Shown here one piece after another: positions 30,098-38,594 of a stretch of 45,848 bases of DNA. The notes beneath the pieces are model-generated. The model searched no databases, was not told where the DNA came from, and was given only the letters and a program-made list of their open reading frames with translations. Made by a program: the position numbers and the translations under genes. The stretch is from Planctomycetota bacterium (GTDB lineage: Bacteria > Planctomycetota > Phycisphaerae > WQYP01), in NCBI GenBank assembly GCA_021808105.1, contig JAKBCC010000012.1, positions 1 to 45,848 of the forward strand, in the 5' to 3' direction. Within the stretch, counting starts at the first letter, position 1; each line of letters opens with the position of its first letter.

Positions 30098-30865
30098 ATG
30101 AAATATAAAAATCCGAGCATTATTGAGGCGTTGTGTGAATTCACTTTCGCCCCGGAAACCGAATGGGACTCCACGATCTTTGGACGCTTCTACGAACAGG
30201 TAAAAAACGATTTTCCGCAGAGGGATGAAGGCGAAGTGGTCACCGCCTCGCTAACCTTGAACCTCCAGCCCGCACACAACCCAGCGGCTCCGCAATTGAC
30301 GCGCTCGCCGCGCATGGCGTTCTCATGCGAAGGCCGGACGCGCGTGATACAGGTTTCGGAGCGCCTGCTGAGTGTTCATGTGCTTGCGCCCTATCCCGGA
30401 TGGGACGAACAGTTCCGTAAAATGATTCTCAACGCGATGGACGTATATCGGCGCGTAACTGGAATTTCGGAGGTGGCCCAGATCGTGCTGCGGTATCTTG
30501 ATCGGTTCGATTTTGAGGATCAGTCCTTCCGCCTTGGCGATTGGCTTAACTGCGATGGCGGCCTCTTTGCAAGGGAACTTGCTGAGCAGTCTTTGATGGC
30601 CTACCAAATAAGGCATCCGCTATCTGAGGGCGACCATTTCGCACTGACCGCTGTGTCGGGAACTATCGAAAATAATCCGGGCGCGTGCAATGTTACTCTT
30701 GATACGCAAATCATCCGGGCGCAACCAATAGAAATGGATGCGGTTTCCACTCCGCTCGACTCTATGCACAGCCGGATCATCCAGGCATTTGAGCGGTCGA
30801 TTACTGAGAAAATGCGAGAGCGGCTGAAGCCGCTGTCGCAAAATCCGGGGGCGAGAAATGATTGA
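30098..30865 (+). CDS. TIGR04255 family protein
   Basis: 255-residue protein of the sporadic TIGR04255 family. The start KYKNPSIIEALCEFTFAPETEWDSTIFG is the family's hallmark: an alternating strand followed by an acidic W-D-S motif. Later conserved-looking pieces are VAQIVLRYLDRFDF and ALTAVSGTIENNPG. Function is unknown. GGAG (30088-30091) lies 6 bp before ATG 30098; two earlier starts (30083 GTG, 30086 ATG) sit inside this site. It overlaps the next gene by 8 bp. Members often occur in variable regions near defence or toxin genes, which fits here. Confidence 0.75.
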   Translation: MKYKNPSIIEALCEFTFAPETEWDSTIFGRFYEQVKNDFPQRDEGEVVTASLTLNLQPAHNPAAPQLTRSPRMAFSCEGRTRVIQVSERLLSVHVLAPYPGWDEQFRKMILNAMDVYRRVTGISEVAQIVLRYLDRFDFEDQSFRLGDWLNCDGGLFARELAEQSLMAYQIRHPLSEGDHFALTAVSGTIENNPGACNVTLDTQIIRAQPIEMDAVSTPLDSMHSRIIQAFERSITEKMRERLKPLSQNPGARND

Positions 30866-31247
30866 GTACTCCTACGCAACAATAAATCCAATTCGCTATC
30901 CGCAGGCAGGCACGTTGCCGGGAGATCACCCGGAAACCGCCAGCCGGTCTGTGTGGCCAACTGGTAATACGTTTCCCGCGGCCATCTATCGTACAACCGC
31001 AATCAGTGACATCGCCACGCGCGGAATAATGATTGGCCGCCTGCTTTTCCGGCAAAGTGCGTTAACGCCGCTGTATATGGAATTGGGGTATTCGCTTGTG
31101 ACACACGCAGCACCTCCAAGGCCCGACGCACTGGATTTGTTAGAGCAATGGTACGCTACCGGCAGCCACCAGCCTAGCGAATACTGGGATGAACTTCAGG
31201 CAGAAGTTACGGCTAATCGGTTTACGGCGCGAAAAAACGGGGGATGA
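30858..31247 (+). CDS. Unknown protein coupled to TIGR04255
   Basis: 129-residue protein overlapping the TIGR04255 gene by 8 bp (ribosome site GGGGGCGAG). I do not recognise it. It starts with a Tyr/Pro-rich region (YSYATINPIRYPQAGTLPGD), has no signal peptide and no obvious membrane segment, and ends in EVTANRFTARKNGG. It could be an antitoxin for the PIN gene 6 bp downstream or a partner of the TIGR04255 protein. Both are guesses from position. Confidence 0.6.
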   Translation: MIEYSYATINPIRYPQAGTLPGDHPETASRSVWPTGNTFPAAIYRTTAISDIATRGIMIGRLLFRQSALTPLYMELGYSLVTHAAPPRPDALDLLEQWYATGSHQPSEYWDELQAEVTANRFTARKNGG

Positions 31248-31253
31248 CGGACG

Positions 31254-31658
31254 ATGCGATATGTCATCGATACAAACATCTGGATACGTGTGCTCCGCAA
31301 AGAAAATAAAGTGAGAGGTCCGTTGCAGGCCGCACTGGCCCGAAGCGATGAAATATTTATCGCGTCGATCGTTTATTTTGAACTATTGCGCGGCCTGCAG
31401 GCTCGCGGTGACACCGAGAGCATCCGGTTTATCGAGGGTTTTCTTGCCAGCCAGTCCCGTATCTACCAGGAGTGCTCAAAGCCTGTTTGGGATACGGCCA
31501 TTGGCTTATGGACGAGAGCCCTGAAAAACAACAAGGCCCGCAGCGACGCCGATATTCTGATCGCGGCGTTTGCGACCCATCTGAAAGCGACTGTGGTAAC
31601 GGACAATGAAAAACACTTTAGCCACCTCGACGTCCCGATTGAAAATTGGAACCAATGA
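31254..31658 (+). CDS. VapC-like PIN-domain ribonuclease toxin
   Basis: 134-residue PIN RNase. All four acidic positions are visible: Asp6 in VIDTNIW, the Glu in YFELLRG, the Asp pair in RSDADILIAAFA, and the Asp in VVTDNEKHF. VapC toxins cut tRNA or rRNA loops. Normally a VapB antitoxin precedes; here the upstream gene is a 129-residue unknown without a recognisable DNA-binding domain. GGGGGA is 9-10 bp before the ATG. The gene ends 10 bp before the ubiA-like start, so all four genes could be on one transcript. Confidence 0.88.
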   Translation: MRYVIDTNIWIRVLRKENKVRGPLQAALARSDEIFIASIVYFELLRGLQARGDTESIRFIEGFLASQSRIYQECSKPVWDTAIGLWTRALKNNKARSDADILIAAFATHLKATVVTDNEKHFSHLDVPIENWNQ

Positions 31659-31668
31659 GGGGTGATAC

Positions 31669-32622
31669 ATGATGACTGATTTGAACGCCGTAGTGCCCCA
31701 GGACAGACCCGGTGTGGTTAAACGCTTTGGCACCTTTCTGGAGATGATCAAATTTTCGCATAGCATTTTTGCCATGCCGTTTGCACTGATTGCTGCATTT
31801 TTGGCGGCGCGGGCGATTGATCTGGTATGGCCGGGATGGGTTCGCCTGGGATTAATTGTGTTGTGCATGGTGTTAGCCCGCACATTTGCCATGACGTTTA
31901 ACCGCCTGGTGGACCGTGATTTTGACAGTCGCAATCCGCGCGCCATGCGCCGGCCCAGCGTGACCGGTGAAGTATCTGCAGCGTTTATGATCGGAACGCT
32001 GCTGATCTGCGGGATTCTGTTTATCGGTGTGACGCTGCTATTTGATCTGGTTCTGGGAAATGTTTATCCGGTGGTTCTGGCGGTGCCGGTGCTGGGGTGG
32101 ATTGCGTTGTACAGTTTGACCAAGCGCTTTACCTGGTTGTGCCATTTTTTTCTGGGCAGTTCGCTGTGTCTTGCGCCCATCAGCGCCTGGATTGCCATTG
32201 TGCCTCCGCACGGGCCGGTGGTCGGTGTGCAGGTTCTTCTGCTGGCGGGTGCGGTATTGTTCTGGCTGCCGGGATTTGATATTTTGTATGCTTTGCAGGA
32301 TGTGGAAATTGACCGCAAGGAGAAGCTCTTTTCTCTGCCGGCGAGGTTCGGCGTAGCTGAAAGCCTTTGGATTTCCCGTGCCTGTCATTTTCTTGTGCTT
32401 GTTCTGCTGCTGGCTTTTGGTCTGGGTGTTGGCGGAGGTTTGTCCCTGGGGCCGATTTACTGGTGTGGATTTGTAGCGGTGGTGCTGCTTCTAGTCATTG
32501 AACAATCGCTGGTGAAACCGGATGATATTTCCAAGGTGAATCTGGCGTTTATGACCATGAATGGGTTGGTAGGACTGATTTTCGGGTTGACCACCATCGC
32601 AGCGATTACATTACATGGGTAA
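31669..32622 (+). CDS. UbiA-type prenyltransferase (MqnP-like)
   Basis: Integral membrane prenyltransferase of 317 residues with about eight hydrophobic segments. The two Mg-prenyl-diphosphate motifs are NRLVDRDFD and DVEIDRKE (Asp-rich, typical of UbiA). It attaches a polyprenyl chain to an aromatic acid in menaquinone or ubiquinone synthesis. The set ubiE-ubiX-ubiA, without menA or menD in view, fits the futalosine route (MqnP), which is inference. GAGGGG lies before ATG 31669; a second ATG follows at once. The VapC gene ends 10 bp upstream. Confidence 0.88.
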   Translation: MMTDLNAVVPQDRPGVVKRFGTFLEMIKFSHSIFAMPFALIAAFLAARAIDLVWPGWVRLGLIVLCMVLARTFAMTFNRLVDRDFDSRNPRAMRRPSVTGEVSAAFMIGTLLICGILFIGVTLLFDLVLGNVYPVVLAVPVLGWIALYSLTKRFTWLCHFFLGSSLCLAPISAWIAIVPPHGPVVGVQVLLLAGAVLFWLPGFDILYALQDVEIDRKEKLFSLPARFGVAESLWISRACHFLVLVLLLAFGLGVGGGLSLGPIYWCGFVAVVLLLVIEQSLVKPDDISKVNLAFMTMNGLVGLIFGLTTIAAITLHG

Positions 32623-32705
32623 GGGAGTTACCGGAAGTGAAAGGCTTTTCCGAACGAAATTTGAAATTAATGACGCAATTCTGTCGCGAATATCCCCATC
32701 TTCTA

Positions 32706-32736
32706 CCAATTGGGCAACAGGCTGTTGCCCAATTGG
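32706..32736. repeat. Perfect 31-bp palindrome
   Basis: CCAATTGGGCAACAG, a central G, then the exact complement. Stem of 15 bp with practically no loop. It lies 84 bp after the ubiA-like stop and 41 bp before the next GTG start, without a T-run, so it is more likely a cruciform, operator or mRNA-processing site than a terminator. Confidence 0.75.
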
Positions 32737-32776
32737 CGCTGCCGCACGTTACAGCACTTTTCCGGAGGATAAACAC

Positions 32777-33031
32777 GTGACGTACCAGGATGATGATGAC
32801 AGCAATGACGATGAACACTGGAAAATTCAAAACCATATCACCACGGCCACCTGTCCCAACTGCAAAAAGACCATTTATGATGACACGACGCGATGCCCGC
32901 ACTGTGGCCAATATATTACCAGTCGGCAATTGCTGGGCGGCGGCGGTATCGTGAAGTTTATAGGCATTGCGCTGTTATTCCTGGCGTTGGCGATGTTTAT
33001 TATCAGTTGGCTGTTTTCGCCACCGTGGTGA
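32777..33031 (+). CDS. Small zinc-ribbon membrane protein
   Basis: 84-residue protein. A zinc ribbon, CPNCKKTIYDDTTRCPHC (about 24-41), is followed by a single C-terminal membrane helix (IVKFIGIALLFLALAMFIISWLF). Such small proteins sit in the inner membrane with the ribbon inside. I chose GTG 32777 because GGAGG stands 8 bp before it; the longer frame from 32615 would run through the 31-bp palindrome with an unlikely N-terminus. Function is unknown. It follows the quinone genes but may be separate, since the palindrome lies between. Confidence 0.7.
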   Translation: MTYQDDDDSNDDEHWKIQNHITTATCPNCKKTIYDDTTRCPHCGQYITSRQLLGGGGIVKFIGIALLFLALAMFIISWLFSPPW

Positions 33032-33190
33032 AGGGTTGTTGCCGAGGCCTGATGCGCGGACCAGCTTTGGCACAGCGCCTGGTGTATCTATCGCGACAAA
33101 CTGAAGTGCGTCGTGTAATCAAATCCCATTTCCGCAGCCAACTCAACGCTTCCGCATTGAGCTACGGACCGCCGGGGGGCGGGGAACAGA

Positions 33191-34612
33191 CTATTGGTTT
33201 TGAAATTCTGAACCCGGATGATAAGTTTCAAAGCGGGTGTGCGACGCGACGAAGGTCAAGCGGACTGTGTCGCAGGGGCCGTTACGTTGTTTGGCGATAA
33301 TTAATTGTGCCTCATTGAGTTTGTCAGGATTGGCTTGGGCCCATTCCTGGTCGCCCCGGTGCATAACGGCCTCACGGTGCAGCAACATGACGACATCGGC
33401 GTCCTGTTCAATACTGCCGGACTCGCGCAGGTCGCTGGTGCGGGGGAGGCGGTTTTCACTTTCCGAGGCGCGATTTAACTGGGACAGGCACACCACCGGG
33501 CACTTTAATTCACGCGCCAGGGCCTTGACGCCCCGGCTGATGGAACTGATCTGCTGCTGGCGGTTTTCCTCGCGTGGAGCTTCCATAAGTTGCAGATAGT
33601 CAATGACAACCAGCTCAATGCCATGCTGGCTTAACAGGCGTCGTGCTTTGGTGCGCAAATCCAGAATGGATAACGCGGGTGTGTCATCAATAAAGATTTT
33701 TCCTTCGGACAACTCCCCCACCGCCATGCTCAAACGATTGCGGTCTTCGCGGGAAAGCATGTTGCGCCGGAGATTTTGAGAATCCACGCCGCTGCGCGAG
33801 CAGAGCATACGCTGGGCCAGTTGCTGTTTGGACATTTCCAGCGAAAACACGGCAACGGGTTTTTTCAGATCCACGCCGACATGCTCAACGATATTCATAA
33901 CCAGTGCGGTTTTGCCGACACTGGGCCGGGCGGCCAGCACAATCATTTCTTCACGCTGCAGGCCGCTGGTAAGGTTATCCAACTCCACATATCCGCTTGG
34001 CACGCCGGTGATGGTGTTGCCGGTATTGCGGTCCAGCATTTCAAAAGTTTCATGCAGAACATCGGTCAGTGACACAGGCTGGCCGGTAACTTTTAACTGG
34101 GCCACTTCAAAGATTGTGCGTTCGCTACGGTCTAATATGACCGCAGCCTCTTCGGAATTGTCATAGCAGGATTCCAACGTCTGGGCACACGCGGTGATAA
34201 GCCGCCGGAGCAGGGCTTTATCACGCACAATCTGGGCATAGGCAATGGCGTTGGCGGCACTGGGCACGCAGTTGACGAGTTGTTCAAGGTAATCATATCC
34301 GCCGGCGGCGTCGTAAAGATTTTTCTGCTTGAGTTTGTGCGTAAGGGTAATGCCATCCACCGCGGAGCTGGCCTGAAATAGTTCCAGAACGCCTTCAAAA
34401 ATAATTTCATTCTGTCGACTGAAAAAGGCGTTGCCCGATTCAATAATTGCACAAACCGGCCCAATCACTTCCGGATCCAGCAGCATGGAGCCCAAGAGTG
34501 CCATTTCAGATGCGGAATCATGCGGAGGTGTGCGCTCGGTTACATTCTGTCCCTGAGATATTGCGAGCAATTCACGCGGACGGGGGCGGGCCGTTGTTAG
34601 AGCTTGATCCAT
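33191..34612 (-). CDS. dnaB: Replicative DNA helicase DnaB
   Basis: Hexameric helicase that unwinds the replication fork. The protein is 473 residues, near the usual 450-470. The N-terminal domain has the SASEMALLGSMLLDPEVI motif. Walker A is ARPSVGKTA (228-236). Walker B is LVVIDYLQLM, and the SxxSRxLKxLA-like helix reads ISRGVKALARELKCPVVCLSQLNR. The arginine-finger part RESGSIEQDADVVMLLHR follows. There is no intein. The dciA-like gene 8 kb away may encode its loader. The ATG has only a weak ribosome binding site. Confidence 0.96.
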   Translation of the reverse strand: MDQALTTARPRPRELLAISQGQNVTERTPPHDSASEMALLGSMLLDPEVIGPVCAIIESGNAFFSRQNEIIFEGVLELFQASSAVDGITLTHKLKQKNLYDAAGGYDYLEQLVNCVPSAANAIAYAQIVRDKALLRRLITACAQTLESCYDNSEEAAVILDRSERTIFEVAQLKVTGQPVSLTDVLHETFEMLDRNTGNTITGVPSGYVELDNLTSGLQREEMIVLAARPSVGKTALVMNIVEHVGVDLKKPVAVFSLEMSKQQLAQRMLCSRSGVDSQNLRRNMLSREDRNRLSMAVGELSEGKIFIDDTPALSILDLRTKARRLLSQHGIELVVIDYLQLMEAPREENRQQQISSISRGVKALARELKCPVVCLSQLNRASESENRLPRTSDLRESGSIEQDADVVMLLHREAVMHRGDQEWAQANPDKLNEAQLIIAKQRNGPCDTVRLTFVASHTRFETYHPGSEFQNQ

Positions 34613-35020
34613 AAATCTTATCTCGCGTTAAAGCTATGGTTTCACATTGCAAAACCAGATCGCGGCAACATCCTGTATGCCACGCCTACTCTAACGCGGT
34701 TGATCCGATTTTGCACGGCCTGCAAGTAAGATTGTGCCGACAGGTTTTCCACAAACTCGGCAATGCTTTGCGTACCGCTGCCGGATTGCAATTGATCGTG
34801 GCGCGAAGCCGTATTCGAGTGGGTCGCAGGAAAGAAGTATCTTCCAGATTAATTAATGATCGCGTTTCGAGGCCCTTTCTCAGTGGGCGGGGCGTTGCGA
34901 ACAGGAGTTAATTTGGCAATTAGAGTCCTGAGGGCGCGGGTGCTCGCACCCGTTTTGGATCTGAATGCCTTCCATTCTGTTGCCCGTGAGGACCGCCGCC
35001 ACCCAAAGCACGCGCGGCTA
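34613..35020. other. Intergenic region upstream of dnaB
   Basis: 408 bp between dnaB and the HIRAN gene, both on the minus strand. No gene seen. A tidy hairpin, CGGGTG-CTCG-CACCCG followed by TTTT, lies at 34937-34956 and reads as a terminator in the plus direction, where no gene precedes it. The stretch 34963-35004 resembles 36876-36914. Confidence 0.5.
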
Positions 35021-35791
35021 TCATGCAGTCATTGCGGATAACGCCCCGACGATAGGTTGAAATTCATCCCCCGAGCACGGACGAAAGTCGTCGGGCCAAC
35101 ACGTATTGAGCTTGCAGAGTACGCGCTGCTGGAGCGGGGCGTCCGGATTGAGACGCTCAACGGTCAACATGCCGGAATTTGTTCCGCAGCCGTCAATTAA
35201 GTTTTGGGCATCGCACACCAGATACCTCGGTACATAACCGATTTTTACCTCATCATTGGCATCCAATGCAAATACCGCCATCGCATGCGAATCGTACGCG
35301 TTGGAAGGTTCCGGCTTCAGGTGCAGTTTCTCCTGTGGATGCAGTTGGCCGATACGCTCGATAGCATCTGCTTGCATCCAGCGCATACCGTGCAGGAAGA
35401 ACTTATTGATGTAACGATTATTCGCGTCGGGATGCGGACAGGGGAACACCTCCAAAGAATCTGTGGCCCGCCGGCCTTCGGTTACTGATAGGACGGCGAT
35501 AGGATCGGGCGGATTATCCCGATCAAAGTCACCCCAGGATAGAAACGCGTCGTATTCAGGACGCGATCGCGCCAGGAGCCGATTGGCGAAAAGCGGGAAC
35601 AGCTCTTCGGATTCATAAACCGCGCCAAGGTGAGGCATGCCGGGGAAGGGAGCAAAACCATCCATGAATTCCGCACCGCGCGTATACACAAAGCGGTAGC
35701 CGGATGATCCATGTTCAAGCCGCCCGACAGGTCCCCATCGGCCATTGGCTGGTCCACCCGATCTCCACGCTACAAATAATGCGGCGTTCAT
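35021..35791 (-). CDS. HipA N-domain-like plus HIRAN protein
   Basis: 256-residue protein. Residues 1-115 resemble the N-terminal lobe of HipA kinases: GPVGRLEHGSSGYRFVYTRGA, FAPFPGMPHLGAVYESEELFPLFANRLL. Residues about 130-225 form a HIRAN domain: FFLHGMR, LHLKPEPSNAYDSHAMAV, EVKIGYVPRYL. HIRAN domains bind DNA ends or stalled forks. It overlaps the HipA-like kinase gene by ATGA and follows it. So the kinase and its N-lobe-like sensor are split over two genes, perhaps with HIRAN in place of a HipB DNA-binding antitoxin. Confidence 0.7.
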   Translation of the reverse strand: MNAALFVAWRSGGPANGRWGPVGRLEHGSSGYRFVYTRGAEFMDGFAPFPGMPHLGAVYESEELFPLFANRLLARSRPEYDAFLSWGDFDRDNPPDPIAVLSVTEGRRATDSLEVFPCPHPDANNRYINKFFLHGMRWMQADAIERIGQLHPQEKLHLKPEPSNAYDSHAMAVFALDANDEVKIGYVPRYLVCDAQNLIDGCGTNSGMLTVERLNPDAPLQQRVLCKLNTCWPDDFRPCSGDEFQPIVGALSAMTA

Positions 35792-36735
35792 ATTTCATCT
35801 CCATCGACGATTCGCTTGCGATTCTCGGTAAGCAGCCGGTCCGTGAAATCACGTCCGATGTTTGATAACCGGTCCAAAGGCACTTTTTCCAGTATCTTGC
35901 GCACTCTGGCTGCGTCAATCGCATGCAACTGACTCACCCAAATCTTATACGCGCTGGGTGTATAAAGCGAGAATGCTCTCCAAGCCTCAATTGTCGTCAT
36001 TGACTTTTTTGCCCCGCTATCCCTGTAGAAGGCGGAACGGGCGCTCCTGGCAAAATGCGCTATGCCAAATCCCGCGTCTCTGGTAGTCATGCGCTGTTGG
36101 CGTTCCGTATCTCCAATTTGCCTTGCCAAGGCGGCACCATGGTCAAAAGTAGGTGCCAGTTGCAACGTGTTTTCAAGCTTTAGCGCCGCCCAATTCTCAT
36201 GGTGCCTATCCTGATTGCCAATCCAAGCGTCCAGCATGATATATCCCGCGAAGATGTCGGTTGCCGATGTGATTCCTTTCGGCAACCCTTTCAACCAATC
36301 CTCCGGCGGCGGATACAGAGCTTTTATCACTTCCGCCACGGCCGCCACTGTGTGCTCCCTCACTTTATACCTGTTCTTTGCCTCGGTCGGGTATCGTTGA
36401 TCATGGGCGAGTAACAATTGATTCCCCAAGATGAGTGATGCGGGCGGCGGCGAACAGGTCTGGCACACAACTCCCGGTCTGTGTTTGTCCAAATCCACCG
36501 CTAACTCATAATCGACGTGCGGCAGCCCCAGTAAACCGCACAATTCGCAAGCAATTTTCTCTGCCCAGTCCTCTCCCGTGCCGCGCTGATCAGCCTTGAA
36601 CAGAAGGCGTTCTCCGTTTTCGCCAGTAAACCAGAACTTTGGCTTGGTACCCAATTGTTCCAGGGATTCGGCCTTGCTGAGGTAAACTTCTCGGACAGAA
36701 AACACGATTACCACTCCCATTGAATCATGAACCAC
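35788..36735 (-). CDS. HipA-like protein kinase
   Basis: 315-residue kinase of the HipA/PI3K-like fold. The catalytic loop is NQDRHHEN (174-181) and the metal-binding motif is APTFDHG (194-200); Lys47 in LLFKAD is a candidate ATP lysine. HipA toxins phosphorylate GltX or other tRNA-related targets and cause growth arrest. No hipB-like gene is adjacent. The start is uncertain: GTG 36735, ATG 36720 and GTG 36705 are in frame, and the last has GGGAG 8 bp before it. It is coupled to the HIRAN gene by ATGA. Confidence 0.78.
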   Translation of the reverse strand: MVHDSMGVVIVFSVREVYLSKAESLEQLGTKPKFWFTGENGERLLFKADQRGTGEDWAEKIACELCGLLGLPHVDYELAVDLDKHRPGVVCQTCSPPPASLILGNQLLLAHDQRYPTEAKNRYKVREHTVAAVAEVIKALYPPPEDWLKGLPKGITSATDIFAGYIMLDAWIGNQDRHHENWAALKLENTLQLAPTFDHGAALARQIGDTERQQRMTTRDAGFGIAHFARSARSAFYRDSGAKKSMTTIEAWRAFSLYTPSAYKIWVSQLHAIDAARVRKILEKVPLDRLSNIGRDFTDRLLTENRKRIVDGDEI

Positions 36736-37029
36736 ACTTCCACTGGAGACAATCTCCCAATCACCTGTTGTCTTTCAGGAAGACAAAACCTTAACCACTA
36801 TAACGAAACCCGCCCGGAATGCATGGGCAATAGCGGCCTTCGTTTTTTAAAGTGGGATACCAATTAATGTGGTCGGAATGCCGTTCGCGTTGCCCGCGAG
36901 GACCCCTGCGGCCCCGATGCAATCCTCCGCGATTAGAATGTTATCGTCGTTCGGTGTCGTTTTTTTTCGCCAGAGTCGTCCTCCCAGTGTAATTCCATTA
37001 CCGCAAATTGCGGATATACTTCTTACCCG
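36736..37029. other. Divergent region between HipA-like gene and rsmD
   Basis: 294 bp. Two small palindromes face the kinase: GGAGA-CAA-TCTCC (36745-36757) and TTGTCTT-N5-AAGACAA (36768-36786). Towards rsmD, CCGCAA-A-TTGCGG (37001-37013) is followed by TATACT (37015-37020), so rsmD may start almost without a leader. The segment 36876-36914 resembles one near 34963. Confidence 0.5.
36876..36914 (+). repeat. Short repeat shared with 34963-35004
   Basis: Both contain GAATGCC, then GTTGCCCG-GAGGACC-C-GC with 18 of 21 positions identical in the last block, in the same orientation. The two copies flank the HipA-like/HIRAN gene pair. Confidence 0.5.
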
Positions 37030-37620
37030 ATGCGAATCATTGCTGGTACATTCAGAACCCGACGGCTTATCGGACCGAACTCCATGACCACCCGTCCGAT
37101 TACGGATCGGGCTAAACAATCGCTTTTCGATGCCTTAACCTGCGCTGTGGCAATTCCTGATTCGATTGTGCTGGATTGCTTTTGCGGTACCGGCAGCCTG
37201 GGGCTGGAATGTCTGTCGCGGGGAGCAAAGCGGGTAATTTTTGTGGAACGGGACCGCAGTGCGCTGGATGGTCTTCGCAACAATATAGGGGCCTTGCGCG
37301 TTGGGCCAGAGTGTGATGTGCTTTCTGCGGATGCGTATCACCTCGGGATGTTGCTTTCCGGCAAGTTGCGCGGGCAGCAGCTGGGATTGGCCTTTATCGA
37401 TCCGCCCTACGCCCACATGGAAACGCCGGAAGATCGCAAACGTGTGGATGAACTGATCGGCACGGTTTTAACATCCATGGCTCCCGATGGCCTGATAATT
37501 CTGCGGCATCCAACGCTCGTGACACTCCATGACATGGCAGTTCACCCGCGGGTGGTTCGGCAGTTACACTACGGGGCCATGGCGATAACCTGGCTATCCG
37601 CCGGAACGGTACCGGCATGA
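37030..37620 (+). CDS. rsmD: 16S rRNA (guanine966-N2)-methyltransferase RsmD
   Basis: RsmD methylates G966 of 16S rRNA in the 30S head. The protein is 196 residues. Typical blocks: MRIIAGTFRTRRL, TRPITDRAKQSLFDAL, SAM motif VLDCFCGTGSLGLECLSRGAKRVIFVERD, and the catalytic LAFIDPPYAH. The gene starts 10 bp after TATACT, leaving no room for a ribosome binding site, which suggests a leaderless or near-leaderless mRNA. The DUF58 gene follows 15 bp later. Confidence 0.92.
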   Translation: MRIIAGTFRTRRLIGPNSMTTRPITDRAKQSLFDALTCAVAIPDSIVLDCFCGTGSLGLECLSRGAKRVIFVERDRSALDGLRNNIGALRVGPECDVLSADAYHLGMLLSGKLRGQQLGLAFIDPPYAHMETPEDRKRVDELIGTVLTSMAPDGLIILRHPTLVTLHDMAVHPRVVRQLHYGAMAITWLSAGTVPA

Positions 37621-37635
37621 TGACGGATTTTGTTT

Positions 37636-38562
37636 ATGCCGACATATCAATACCGATTTTTTAAGCCTGCGCAGGCGGCACAACTGCGGCGTTTGGAACT
37701 GATGGTGCGCGGCGTGGTGGAGGGCGTGTATGCGGGCATGCACAAAAGCCCGCATAAGGGTTTTTCCATTGAATTTGCCGAACACCGGGAATATGTGCCC
37801 GGCGATGAAATTAAACATTTGGATTGGACCGTTCTGGCAAAAACGGACCGGTATTACATTAAGCAGTATGAGCAGGAAACCAATCTTCGGGCCACCATCT
37901 GTCTGGATGCGTCGGCGTCGATGAACTTTGGCTCTGCGGCCGTGCCTGGTCCACAGGGCAAAACCCTTCAAGGCGTCACCAAGTTTGAATATGGAGCCGT
38001 GCTGGCCGCCTCCCTGGCGTATATGCTTTCTAATCAGCAGGATATGGTGGGATTGATCGCATTTGATAAAACCATCCGGCTGGAAATTCCCCAAGGCAAC
38101 GGCCCATCGCACCTGGATCAGATTTTTGTGAGTCTGGAAAAGCTTTCCCCGAGCCAGGACACTGATATTTCCGGCACGCTGCATATGCTGGCCAATAAAA
38201 TTCCGCGCCGCGGACTGGTTATTGTGATCAGTGATCTGTTTGATGATCCGGATAAAATCACCAGCGCATTGCAACATTTGCGCCACGCCCGGCATCAGTT
38301 GGTGCTCATGCAGGTACTGGATCGCGGAGAAATGGAATTGGCCTATAACCGCCCCATCACCTTTGAAGATATGGAAGATGGCTCGCGCCTGCAGATTGAT
38401 CCCAAACTTATTCGCGATGATTATCGTCGGGAAGTACAGGCCTTCCTTGATTTAATTAAAAAACGGTGCGGTCAATCCCGCATTGATTATGTTACCGCCT
38501 TCACGGATGTGCCATGGGATGTGCAAATCCGCGAATTGCTGCGCCGCACCTCACGGCGCTGA
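37636..38562 (+). CDS. DUF58 domain protein
   Basis: 308-residue DUF58 protein, a von Willebrand-like domain. Motifs: HKGFSIEFAEHREYVPGDEIKHLDWTVLAKTDRYYIKQYEQETN is the family core (REYVPGDEIKHLDW), and the MIDAS-like site is LDASASM. DUF58 proteins usually go with a MoxR ATPase and BatA/BatB proteins; here a BatA-like gene follows, but MoxR is not in view. These sets are thought to act in metal insertion or protein assembly. The ATG 37636 is used; a TTG two codons before is less likely. Confidence 0.88.
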   Translation: MPTYQYRFFKPAQAAQLRRLELMVRGVVEGVYAGMHKSPHKGFSIEFAEHREYVPGDEIKHLDWTVLAKTDRYYIKQYEQETNLRATICLDASASMNFGSAAVPGPQGKTLQGVTKFEYGAVLAASLAYMLSNQQDMVGLIAFDKTIRLEIPQGNGPSHLDQIFVSLEKLSPSQDTDISGTLHMLANKIPRRGLVIVISDLFDDPDKITSALQHLRHARHQLVLMQVLDRGEMELAYNRPITFEDMEDGSRLQIDPKLIRDDYRREVQAFLDLIKKRCGQSRIDYVTAFTDVPWDVQIRELLRRTSRR

Positions 38563-38594
38563 GGGTGCATAATAGCGCTTTGGAAAGGGTGCGC

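Noticed and set aside
34937-34956. Hairpin followed by TTTT as a terminator for a plus-strand gene
   Set aside because: No plus-strand gene lies upstream, so it has nothing to terminate; kept only as a note.
36847-37119. Minus-strand frame ending in a Gly/Ala-rich tail, overlapping rsmD
   Set aside because: Antisense to the rsmD start; the similar DNA at 34963 does not keep the frame, so it is a DNA repeat rather than a protein.
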